The notes below the pieces were generated by a model. The model ran no database searches. It was given only the letters and a program-made list of their open reading frames with translations, and was not told where the DNA came from. Source: Collinsella stercoris DSM 13279 (GTDB taxonomy: Bacteria; Actinomycetota; Coriobacteriia; Coriobacteriales; Coriobacteriaceae). Taken from it: 64,000 nucleotides of DNA. Both the position numbers and the translations under genes were made by a program. The stretch spans positions 310,001 through 374,000 of the forward strand of contig NZ_CP085935.1 in the NCBI RefSeq assembly GCF_020735465.1, written 5' to 3'. Shown piece after piece: positions 36,099-43,166 of the stretch. How positions within the stretch are numbered: the stretch's first letter is position 1; every line of letters begins with the position of its first letter.

Positions 36099-36138
36099 TG
36101 CCTAGCGGCTGAACGGCGAACCACCGAGTGCAACTGTC

Positions 36139-36176
36139 GCCCGATTGCGCGGTGCTGCGGTCGGGCAGATTTTTTA
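36139..36176 (+). terminator. Terminator after ucpA
   Basis: GCCCGA (36139-36144) with TCGGGC (36161-36166), a GC-rich loop, then six T. Confidence 0.7.
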
Positions 36177-36339
36177 TAGTTGTGAAGTGCTGTCTGTCGT
36201 TATGAGTTATCCAAAGGAAACTATTGGTATACTGGTTCACCCGCATATCGCGTGTTTGCCAGGTGGCGCACGGGGTATGTAAACAGCTACCCTCGGGGCG
36301 TCGGGTCCCGTTGGATGTTCCCGTTGAGGAGAGTCGTTC

Positions 36340-37434
36340 GTGGATCTGCTACTGCATTTCTTTGAGCATGCGCTCGAGGACACCCTCGCGCTCGTGCCGT
36401 TTCTGTTTGTGACCTACATCGCGCTCGAAGCGCTCGAACATGCCGCGGGTGCCCGCGCGAACGCGGTTGTGCGCCGAGCGGGCGCCGCCGGCCCAGTTGT
36501 CGGTGCGCTGTTGGGCGTGGTTCCGCAGTGTGGCTTCTCGGCCATGGCGGCTACGCTCTACGCTGGACGCGTGGCGACGCTCGGTACGCTCGTGGCGGTG
36601 TTTCTCTCCACGTCCGACGAGATGCTGCCCATGTTGGTTGCCGAGCGTGTCGAGCCGGGTCTGTTGCTCCGCGTATTGGGGCTGAAGGTGCTGGTCGCGC
36701 TCATCACGGGCGTGCTTGCCGACTTCGCTATCCGTGCGCTGCGCAGGAACGTCCGCGTGCATGCGTTTTTGTGCCGCACCGTGCTTTCCGTGCACCGCGA
36801 CGGCGTGGAGGCTGACGTGGTGGACCAGATGGCCGAGGGCGGGGAGACCGCCGAGCACATCTGCCGTTTGTGCGAACAGGATCATTGCGGCTGCGGCCAC
36901 GATCACTCGCATACGCATGGAGGCGAGCACGGCCATGAGCACGGCAATGATCGCGGCCATGAGCACGCCGACGAACATGTTGCGGGTTGTGACCATGGCC
37001 ACGGCCACGACCACAGCCACGCCGGCGGGCGCTTCGGAATCGTCGGGTCAATCGTGATGAGCGCCGTCTCGCATACCGTGCAGGTGAGTCTCTTCATTTT
37101 CCTGGTGACGTTCGCGCTGGTGCTCGTTCTGGAAACGGTGGGTGAGGACGCGTTGGCCGCGTTCCTTTCGGGCAACCAGCTACTCGCGGTATTCGCCTCG
37201 GCGCTGGTGGGCCTGGTGCCCAACTGCTCGGCGAGCGTGGTGATCACGCAACTGTATTTGGAAGGTGTGTTGGGCTTCGCACCCCTCATGGCGGGCCTGC
37301 TCACATCTGCCGGCGTGGGCTACCTGGTGCTGTTCCGCACCAACCGCCATCCGCGCGAGAACACCGTGATCGTGGTCGGGTTGTTCTTGGTTGCATGCGT
37401 TTGGGGTCTGGTGTTTGCCGCGCTGGGGTTGTAG
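36340..37434 (+). CDS. Putative 10-TM heavy-metal/manganese exporter with His-rich loop
   Basis: 364 residues starting at GTG 36340 (GAGGAG 8 bases upstream). Two membrane halves each carry a conserved motif (GVVPQCGFSAMAATLYAG and GLVPNCSASVVITQLYLEG), the pattern of the ArsP_2/putative manganese transporter family. Between them is a loop of about 60 residues extremely rich in His and Asp/Glu (residues about 175-230), which also has CxxC-like cysteines, suited to bind divalent metal. The leader 36180-36339 has a -10-like TATACT and could hold a metal riboswitch, but no known class was matched. Confidence 0.85.
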   Translation: MDLLLHFFEHALEDTLALVPFLFVTYIALEALEHAAGARANAVVRRAGAAGPVVGALLGVVPQCGFSAMAATLYAGRVATLGTLVAVFLSTSDEMLPMLVAERVEPGLLLRVLGLKVLVALITGVLADFAIRALRRNVRVHAFLCRTVLSVHRDGVEADVVDQMAEGGETAEHICRLCEQDHCGCGHDHSHTHGGEHGHEHGNDRGHEHADEHVAGCDHGHGHDHSHAGGRFGIVGSIVMSAVSHTVQVSLFIFLVTFALVLVLETVGEDALAAFLSGNQLLAVFASALVGLVPNCSASVVITQLYLEGVLGFAPLMAGLLTSAGVGYLVLFRTNRHPRENTVIVVGLFLVACVWGLVFAALGL

Positions 37435-37454
37435 CGCTGGGGTTGTAGCGCGAT

Positions 37455-37967
37455 TTAGCTTTCGAGAGCCTCGCGCAGGAGCTGGGCGAGGTTGCGCTGG
37501 AAGCGCTCGCGGTCGTCGTCGGTGAAGGCTGCCGGTCCCTGCGTACGACCGCCCGCGCGGCGGACCTTTTTCTCCTCGTGGCGGATGAACAGCTGCATGT
37601 CGATGGTTGCCTTGTTGTAGACGTGCCCGCGCACGCCGATGGCCGCGGCGCCGCGGCCGAGCACCATGCTGGCAAGGCCGATGTCCTGCGTGACCACCAC
37701 GTCGCCGGGCTCCAGGCGCTCGATGATGGCGAAGTCCGCGCTGTCGGCGCCGCAGGAGACGTCGAGCGTCTCGGCCCAAAAGCCGGGGTGCGTGGCGTCG
37801 CGCCCGCGGGTGTGTTCGGCGTCGCGCGGGTCGTCGCGGCGGATGCGCCGTGCGAGGTTCTGTGTGGAGTTGCCGGCTATGAGCACGGGGATGCGTGCCG
37901 AGCGCGCGCAGGCGAGGGCCTCGCGCGTGACGGGGCATGCGTCGGCGTCGATGATGAGGGTGGGCAT
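37455..37967 (-). CDS. YaiI/YqxD-family (DUF188) protein
   Basis: 170 residues from ATG 37967 (MPTLIIDADACPVTREAL). The DADACPV motif, a run of DVVVTQDIGLASMVL, and RGHVYNKATIDMQLFIRHEEKKVRRAGGRTQGPAAF are the family hallmarks. It is a PIN-like fold of unproven nuclease activity. Convergent with the exporter gene; the stop codons are about 20 bases apart. Confidence 0.92.
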   Translation of the reverse strand: MPTLIIDADACPVTREALACARSARIPVLIAGNSTQNLARRIRRDDPRDAEHTRGRDATHPGFWAETLDVSCGADSADFAIIERLEPGDVVVTQDIGLASMVLGRGAAAIGVRGHVYNKATIDMQLFIRHEEKKVRRAGGRTQGPAAFTDDDRERFQRNLAQLLREALES

Positions 37968-38048
37968 GGGGAAGATCCTAACGTTATGAAGCGGCAAATG
38001 ATCAAAACCTGATTCCACCTGTATCATAATCTGCCGCGTGGGATCCGT

Positions 38049-38345
38049 GTGAGGTGCTACATCGAGGACAACGGAATTAGAACCCATCGCATGGGCGGCG
38101 CGGTGTGCCAAACGTACGACTTCGCCCGGGGACGCTGGGTCCACAGCACAGAGATCATGGATGTGTTCATCGGTGAGCCATGGGCCGACGAGGTGAGCGA
38201 AGCCGAGGCAAATAGCGTCACTCCGCGTGTCGCAGCAGAATCTATTCCCTGCGATAATGATATCGATTCGTCCGGACAAAAATCGATGCCGGCGGCTAGG
38301 GGCGAGCGTCAAAGTCACATAGGGACCCTGAGCGCCGCCGCATAA
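38049..38345 (+). CDS. Possible small hypothetical protein
   Basis: An open frame of 98 residues (MRCYIEDNGIRTHRMGG...TYDFARGRWVHSTEIMDVF). The first 60 residues look plausibly coding; the rest is low quality. No clear SD and no recognised family. It fills most of the gap 37968-38368 and may be the remnant of a longer gene. The segment 38267-38286 (TTCGTCCGGACAAAAATCGA) recurs almost exactly at 12232-12252. Confidence 0.3.
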   Translation: MRCYIEDNGIRTHRMGGAVCQTYDFARGRWVHSTEIMDVFIGEPWADEVSEAEANSVTPRVAAESIPCDNDIDSSGQKSMPAARGERQSHIGTLSAAA

Positions 38346-38368
38346 CGGGGAAGGATGGAGGGATGGAA

Positions 38369-39082
38369 ATGGGTGCGAGGAGAAGCGGGTCGCGCATTTC
38401 CATCGTCGTGCTCGCAATACTTGCGTTCACGTTAATCGCCGCCGGTGCGGTGCTTATCGCGACGGGGCGCCTTTGCATCACATCTTCGCATCGCCCCGCC
38501 GATCGCTACGAAGGGGTCTCCGGGATGAACGGCGTTGACGTTGACGGTGCGGACGCCGACGCCGATGGCATTGCCGACAACGACGATGTCCTTGCCGCTG
38601 CCCTCGCCTACATCCAGACCCGCCCGCACTACAAGAGCGTCTATTACCCTTCGGGCTATCCCGATGACGAGCACGGCGTCTGCACCGATGTGGTTGCCAT
38701 CGCGTGCCGGGAGGCGGGCCACGACCTTCAGGCGCTCGTTGCGGCCGACGTTGCGCAGCGTCCAGAGGCCTATGATATCGAGATTCCGGATCCGGCGATC
38801 GATTTCCGCCGCACGCCCAATCTCAAGGTCTTTTTCGACGCCCATGCGCAGCGCCTCACGTCCGACGCGTGCAACATTTCTGAATGGCGCGGTGGGGACA
38901 TAGTGCTGTATGAGGGGCACATCGGGATTGTCTCCGACCGTCGCAATGAGCGCGGCGTTCCGTATCTCATTCATCATTCCGGGCCGTTTCAGTTGCGCTA
39001 TGAGGAAGACAGGCTGCAAAGCTATGGACACATCGTCGGGCATTATCGCCTGGATCCCACATGCCTCGCGCTGCTGTCATAG
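38369..39082 (+). CDS. DUF1287 exported/anchored protein
   Basis: 237 residues from ATG 38369 (GGAGG 7 bases upstream; an ATG at 38363 is too close to it). A single N-terminal hydrophobic segment (ISIVVLAILAFTLIAAGAVLIA) acts as signal or anchor. The rest is DUF1287: GYPDDEHGVCTDVVAIACREAGHDLQALV, then IDFRRTPNLKVFFDAHAQ and WRGGDIVLYEGHIGIVSDRR, an NlpC/P60-like layout with conserved Cys and His, so a cell-wall or peptide hydrolase is possible. Confidence 0.88.
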   Translation: MGARRSGSRISIVVLAILAFTLIAAGAVLIATGRLCITSSHRPADRYEGVSGMNGVDVDGADADADGIADNDDVLAAALAYIQTRPHYKSVYYPSGYPDDEHGVCTDVVAIACREAGHDLQALVAADVAQRPEAYDIEIPDPAIDFRRTPNLKVFFDAHAQRLTSDACNISEWRGGDIVLYEGHIGIVSDRRNERGVPYLIHHSGPFQLRYEEDRLQSYGHIVGHYRLDPTCLALLS

Positions 39083-39142
39083 GGCGTAGATTCGCATGAT
39101 TCCGTTACCCGGCTTGGGCAGCTCTTCAAAGGTGGTGCCGCA

Positions 39143-39236
39143 GTGAAAATCAAGGGTCTCATTTTTTCGACATCGATGGGACGCTTACGCGCGGTGTGAA
39201 TTCGGCCCGCTATCGCGCGTGCGCGGTTATCGCATC
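39143..39236 (+). pseudogene. Remnant of a HAD-family phosphatase N-terminus
   Basis: A GTG with a good SD (AAAGGTGG) opens MKIKGLIF. Adding one T to the six-T run at 39162-39167 restores GLIFFDIDGTLTRGVNSARYRA, i.e. the HAD motif I (DxDGT). As it stands the frame shifts and stops within about 19 codons. After about 27 residues the homology runs into the convergent tipA-like gene. Both truncated and frameshifted. Confidence 0.65.
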
Positions 39237-39977
39237 CCGCAGCCAAGCGGCGCAGCCGGCGACGTTGCCATCGTAATAGGTGGTGAAGCGCTCATCTGCG
39301 ACGTACATCTCCGCGAGACCCCTGTGCGCTTCGGGCGTGTAGAAGTTCCAGGTGAATCCGAGCCACTCTCGGTGGAGGCGATAGATGCGTTCTCCCTCGT
39401 CGCCTGTGGGGTCGGCATTCGCGCTTACGGCCGCTTCGAGCGATTCGTTGATTGCGCGCCCCAGCTCCTGGAAGCGCTCGAACTCGTTTTCGCTCAGGTT
39501 GAGCATCTTGCGGTTTGCCTCGTCCGCGGCGGTGTCGCCCCAGCGCTCACGCACCTCGGCACCGTGCTTGCGCTCGTTTTGCTCCACGAGGTCGCGCTTC
39601 ATGCCCTCGAACTTTGCCTTATCGTCCATGGGGACTCCCTTCTCGATGTGCTCGATTGTGTTCTCGACGGTGCGGATGAGGGCATCGAGTCGCTCTCGTT
39701 CGGCCCTGAGTGTTTCGAGGTGGCGCGCGAGCGTTCGCCGGCGCTCATCTTCCGTTGCGCTCAAGGCGCTTGGAATCTCCGCCACGCTCATTCCCATGTG
39801 GCGCAAGAGCAGGATTTCCTGCAAGCGGTCGAGATCCGCAGGGGTGTAGCGGCGATATCCGTTGGCTGTTCGCGCGGGTACGAGCAGTCCCGCCTCTTCG
39901 TAGTATCTGAGCGTTCGGGTCGAGATCCCCGCGATGTCGGAGACCTCTCCGATGCCATAGCCCCTGTTCGCGCTCAC
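39210..39977 (-). CDS. MerR-family regulator with TipAS thiopeptide-binding domain
   Basis: 255 residues. An N-terminal MerR helix-turn-helix (YGIGEVSDIAGISTRTLRYYEEAGLL) and coiled coil are followed by a TipAS domain (about residues 115-255, FEGMKRDLVEQNERKHGAEVRERWG ... WLGFTWNFYTPEAHRGLAEMYVADERFTTYYDG). In streptomycetes TipAL activates genes on binding thiopeptides, and a short form, TipAS, arises from an internal start. Here ATG 39629 (MDDKAKF) has its own SD (AAGGGAG) and would give exactly 139 residues, the length of the stand-alone paralogue at 41983-42402. Confidence 0.9.
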   Translation of the reverse strand: MSANRGYGIGEVSDIAGISTRTLRYYEEAGLLVPARTANGYRRYTPADLDRLQEILLLRHMGMSVAEIPSALSATEDERRRTLARHLETLRAERERLDALIRTVENTIEHIEKGVPMDDKAKFEGMKRDLVEQNERKHGAEVRERWGDTAADEANRKMLNLSENEFERFQELGRAINESLEAAVSANADPTGDEGERIYRLHREWLGFTWNFYTPEAHRGLAEMYVADERFTTYYDGNVAGCAAWLRDAITAHAR

Positions 39978-40153
39978 ATGCCCCTCCCGTTCCGTTTCGC
40001 TCGTAGGATAAACCTTCTCGTAGCGTGAAGGTCAAGAGGTCGTTTTTGGGAGTTCAGGGAGACAAAACCGCCCGGGCCTTTTGCGGGTCCCGGGCGGCGA
40101 GTATCGGTGTTGGATTGCGGGCGATGCGCAAACGGGGCGCGTCGCGAACGCCG

Positions 40154-40762
40154 CTAGCGTGAGATCTTTCCAAAGGTGAACGCACGGGCGAGCAGCACGC
40201 CGCCCAGCACCGCGAGCGCGATGCCAGAGAAGACGATCATCAGGTCGACCGATTCGAGCGGGAACATGAACACGGCGATGCCCGCGACAATCGACAGTAC
40301 GCCGGAGAGAATGGAGAGACCGCGGTTGTGCACCATGCCCGTCTCGACGAGGGTTACCACGCCCTCGATAATCCAGCCGAATCCGATTGCGATGGCTGCG
40401 AGCGTTGCGAGGGCCGCGGCGGATGCGGTCTGGTTTTTCAGCATGATGATGCCGCAGAAGAGCAGCAAGAGGCTGGAGAGAATATTGAGCGCGCGCCAGC
40501 CCGCAGGCATGAAGGGCGTGCCCACGGCCACGCCGATGCGCACGACGCTTGCGATAATGAAGTATGCTCCGAGGATGACGGCGAGCACCACGAGTGTCTT
40601 CACGGGCCAGATGAGCAGGGCGGCGCCGCCGATGAGCCCGACTGCTCCGGTTACGCCGTATAGGAACCTGATCGCCTTGACACCGCGGTCGATCATTCCG
40701 AACTCGTCAAAGCAGAAGGGATCGATGTGCCGTTCGCCCTCGTCGTCGATGAATTCTCTCAT
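40154..40762 (-). CDS. HdeD/DUF308 membrane protein
   Basis: 202 residues from ATG 40762 (GGAG 5 bases upstream). Six hydrophobic segments in three pairs, with RFLYGVTGAVGLIGGAALLIWP typical of the DUF308/HdeD family. In E. coli HdeD has a link to acid resistance; its role here is unknown. Confidence 0.85.
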   Translation of the reverse strand: MREFIDDEGERHIDPFCFDEFGMIDRGVKAIRFLYGVTGAVGLIGGAALLIWPVKTLVVLAVILGAYFIIASVVRIGVAVGTPFMPAGWRALNILSSLLLLFCGIIMLKNQTASAAALATLAAIAIGFGWIIEGVVTLVETGMVHNRGLSILSGVLSIVAGIAVFMFPLESVDLMIVFSGIALAVLGGVLLARAFTFGKISR

Positions 40763-40941
40763 GGCCACTCCAATCGACAGAAGTTAGATAACGTACATAT
40801 GTAATCTTACCCATGCAAAAGGAAAGGGATACCTTGGGGTCCTGCGAGCGCTGTCAGTTTATCGATTGATACAATCGGGACACATTGATATGAGCGAATG
40901 CGACATCCGTAAACATGATGTCGCATCGAGTGGGGGCTTCG

Positions 40942-40993
40942 ATGAGCGGTGATATGTATCTGGTTCGACACGGCCAGACCATGTTCAACGAAA
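40942..40993 (+). pseudogene. Histidine-phosphatase gene truncated by IS1595
   Basis: Reads MSGDMYLVRHGQTMFNERG and then enters the IS at codon 18. YLVRHGQT is the catalytic RHG motif of histidine phosphatases (phosphoglycerate mutase-like). No continuation is found after the IS, so the rest is deleted. Confidence 0.75.
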
Positions 40994-41749
40994 GGGGCTT
41001 GCCTAGTTTGGGGGCCGGAAATGCCCTAGAATTAGGCCATGAGCAGCAAGAAGGCACCGAAGAACAAGTACATCACAAAATCGCACCTCTCGGAGCGCAA
41101 GTTCAGGGAGCTGCCGAGGCTGTTCTGCGCCGACGTGACGGCGCTCTCCGCGGCCTCCCCGACGGGCCTCGACCGCGACACGGCCAACCGCTGCCACGGC
41201 ATGCCGAGGGCGCGCATAGCCGAGATCCGCGAGGCCGACAGCCCCTTCGACGGCGAGGTCGAGGCCGACGAGAGCCACTTCGGCGCGAGGCGCGCGAGGG
41301 GCGCCCGGGGCCGCGGAGCGCGGGGCAAGACGAACGCCTTCGGCCCGCCCGAGCGCGGCGGCAAGGTCTACACGAGGACCGTGCCGGACGCCACCCGCGG
41401 GACGTCGATGCGGGTCATCGAGGGCAAGGTGTCCAAGGACCCCATCATGTGCACCGACGGGTTCGCCTCCTGCGACGGCCTGGTCGACTGGGGTTGCAAG
41501 CGCCATTACAGGGTGAGCCACGGCGAGAACGGGTTCGTCGAGCGGGGGAACCCGGGCAGCCGCATCGACGGCATCGAGAGCTTCTGGGGCTACGCGAAGA
41601 GCAGGCTGGTGAAATACCAGGGTGTACCCAAGGAGGACTTCTACCTCCACTTGAGGGAATGCGAGTTCAGGTTCAACATGCGGGGGCGGGACATGTACAG
41701 ATTCATGCTTCGGGAACTCCGGGAAAGGCCCCTAAACTAGGCAAGCCCC
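40994..41749 (+). mobile_element. IS1595-family insertion sequence, copy 2 (diverged, no target duplication)
   Basis: 756 bp, same ends as copy 1; the left inverted repeat has one A-to-G change. The flanking 8-mers (CAACGAAA and AAAGCGAA) differ, so the target duplication is lost, consistent with an adjacent deletion that also removed the histidine-phosphatase gene. Divergence from copy 1 is strongly biased to A/T-to-G/C transitions. Confidence 0.92.
41039..41740 (+). CDS. IS1595-family transposase, heavily substituted
   Basis: 233 residues, open throughout. The acidic triad is kept (EADES, CTDGF, IESFW), but many conserved residues differ from copy 1: ESYFG to ESHFG, YTDG to CTDG, SYDG to SCDG, WGY to WGC. 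By hand count about 46 residues differ, and about 34 are explained by a single T-to-C or A-to-G change (Leu-Pro, Val-Ala, Tyr-Cys/His, Asn-Asp/Ser). Such changes cannot create stop codons, so the open frame is not proof of function. Probably inactive. Confidence 0.85.
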   Translation: MSSKKAPKNKYITKSHLSERKFRELPRLFCADVTALSAASPTGLDRDTANRCHGMPRARIAEIREADSPFDGEVEADESHFGARRARGARGRGARGKTNAFGPPERGGKVYTRTVPDATRGTSMRVIEGKVSKDPIMCTDGFASCDGLVDWGCKRHYRVSHGENGFVERGNPGSRIDGIESFWGYAKSRLVKYQGVPKEDFYLHLRECEFRFNMRGRDMYRFMLRELRERPLN

Positions 41750-41780
41750 AAAGCGAATTGCGGCCCGTCTTGCCTCTCTC

Positions 41781-41812
41781 ACCTCAAATTAGGGGCAGGC
41801 ACCATTTTGAGG
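41781..41812. repeat. REP-like palindrome
   Basis: ACCTCAAATTAGGGGCAGG...CATTTTGAGG, same family as at 33089. The gap 41750-41982 is otherwise without a gene. Confidence 0.85.
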
Positions 41813-41982
41813 CGGTGGATCGCCATGGCGGTGAGGCGAACGGCGTTTCGGATGATGACGTTCCTGTCCCTGAGTTTGTCTGCGTTCAATCTCGCCTGTG
41901 TTGGAAAAGCGCGCCGCACCTGCTATCCCGACGATCGGTGTGGTGACTGCGCAGACGCGTTGTCTTTCTCTCGCCGCTTGGG

Positions 41983-42402
41983 TTACTTGGTGTGGGCCAC
42001 AATCGCATCGCGCAGCCATGCGGCGCACCCTGCAACGTTGCCGTCGTAGTACGCGGTGAAACGCTCGTCCGCAACGTACATTTCTGCCAGCCCGCAGTGG
42101 GCCTCGGGCGTATAAAAATTCCAGGTGAAGCCGAGCCACTCCCTGTGCAGCTCGTACATGTGCCTGCCTTCTTCGCCTGCAGGGTCCGCCGCCGCCTGCA
42201 CGGCGGCCTCAAGCGCGCTGCCGATCTCTCTTTCAAGCGATTGGAAGCGGTCGAACTGCGCCTTGCTGAGCTTGAGCATCTTGCGGTTGGCGTCCTCGGC
42301 GGCCGCGTTGCCCCATCGATCGCGCACCTCGGCACCGTATTTTCGCTCGTTGTTTTCGACGAGCCCACGCTTCATGCCTTCGAATTTCTCTTTGTTGCTC
42401 AT
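41983..42402 (-). CDS. Stand-alone TipAS thiopeptide-binding domain protein
   Basis: 139 residues from ATG 42402 (AGGAG upstream). Very similar along its whole length to the TipAS half of the MerR regulator at 39210 (FEGMKR, NERK, WLGFTWNFYTPEAH, GLAEMYVADERFT, YYDGNVAGCAAWLRDAI) but lacks the DNA-binding part. Such proteins bind and sequester thiopeptide antibiotics and can confer resistance. Probably a duplicate of the neighbouring gene. Confidence 0.88.
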   Translation of the reverse strand: MSNKEKFEGMKRGLVENNERKYGAEVRDRWGNAAAEDANRKMLKLSKAQFDRFQSLEREIGSALEAAVQAAADPAGEEGRHMYELHREWLGFTWNFYTPEAHCGLAEMYVADERFTAYYDGNVAGCAAWLRDAIVAHTK

Positions 42403-42461
42403 GGGACTCCTCGCCGAAAGAAGAGCGTCGCGAGGCGAGGTCATGCCTCCCGTCTTGCTCG

Positions 42462-43166
42462 TTATAGGCGCTGCATGCGGTACCCCACGCCCACGTGGGT
42501 TTGGATGAGCTGCGGGTGCGCGGGATCGGCCTCGACCTTCTTGCGCAGCGTCCGCATGAACACGCGCAGGCTCGCGATGTCGCTGTCCCAGCTCGTCCCC
42601 CAGATCTCATGGGTGATGAACGTGTGGGTGAGCACCTTGCCCACGTTCTTGGCGAGCAGGGCGAGCAGCTTGTACTCGGTGGGGGTGAGCTGGAGCTCCT
42701 CGCCGGCCAAGGTCGCGCATCCGGCGGCGAAGTCGATGTGCAGCGGCCCGTTGTCGAACGTGCTCGACTCCGCCGCACCCGCGCCCGCCATCCCCGAGCG
42801 CCGCAGGCTCGCGCGGACGCGGGCGAGCAGCTCCTCGACGGAGAACGGCTTGGTGAGGTAGTCGTCCGCACCGGCGTCGAGCGCGCCGATCTTGTCGGAG
42901 TCCTCGGTGCGCGCGGAGATGACGATGATGGGCACCGCCGACCAGCCGCGGACCTTGGAGATGACCTCGACGCCGTCGATATCGGGCAGGCCGAGGTCGA
43001 GCATGATGAGGTCCGGGTTGCGCGAGGCGGCCTCCATGACGGCGAGCTCCCCGGTCTCGGCCCGCTCGACATCGTAGCCGTGAAGGTCGAGCGCCGTCGT
43101 GACGAGGTTGCGGACAGCCGGGTCGTCCTCTACCACCAAAATACGCTGCCGCGATGCATCACTCAT
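42462..43166 (-). CDS. kdpE: KdpE response regulator
   Basis: 234 residues. Receiver domain with VVEDDPAVRNLV, phosphoacceptor Asp in LIMLDLGLPDIDG, and Lys in LTKPFSVEELLAR. The C-terminal OmpR winged helix ends TPTEYKLLALLAKNVGKVLTH ... QTHVGVGYRM. Overlaps the 3' end of kdpD by 8 bases, so translation is coupled. Confidence 0.95.
   Translation of the reverse strand: MSDASRQRILVVEDDPAVRNLVTTALDLHGYDVERAETGELAVMEAASRNPDLIMLDLGLPDIDGVEVISKVRGWSAVPIIVISARTEDSDKIGALDAGADDYLTKPFSVEELLARVRASLRRSGMAGAGAAESSTFDNGPLHIDFAAGCATLAGEELQLTPTEYKLLALLAKNVGKVLTHTFITHEIWGTSWDSDIASLRVFMRTLRKKVEADPAHPQLIQTHVGVGYRMQRL

Noticed and set aside
36180..36339. Manganese (yybP-ykoY) riboswitch before the metal exporter
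   Set aside because: GCTACCCTCGGGG is suggestive, but the conserved paired loops of this class could not be found.
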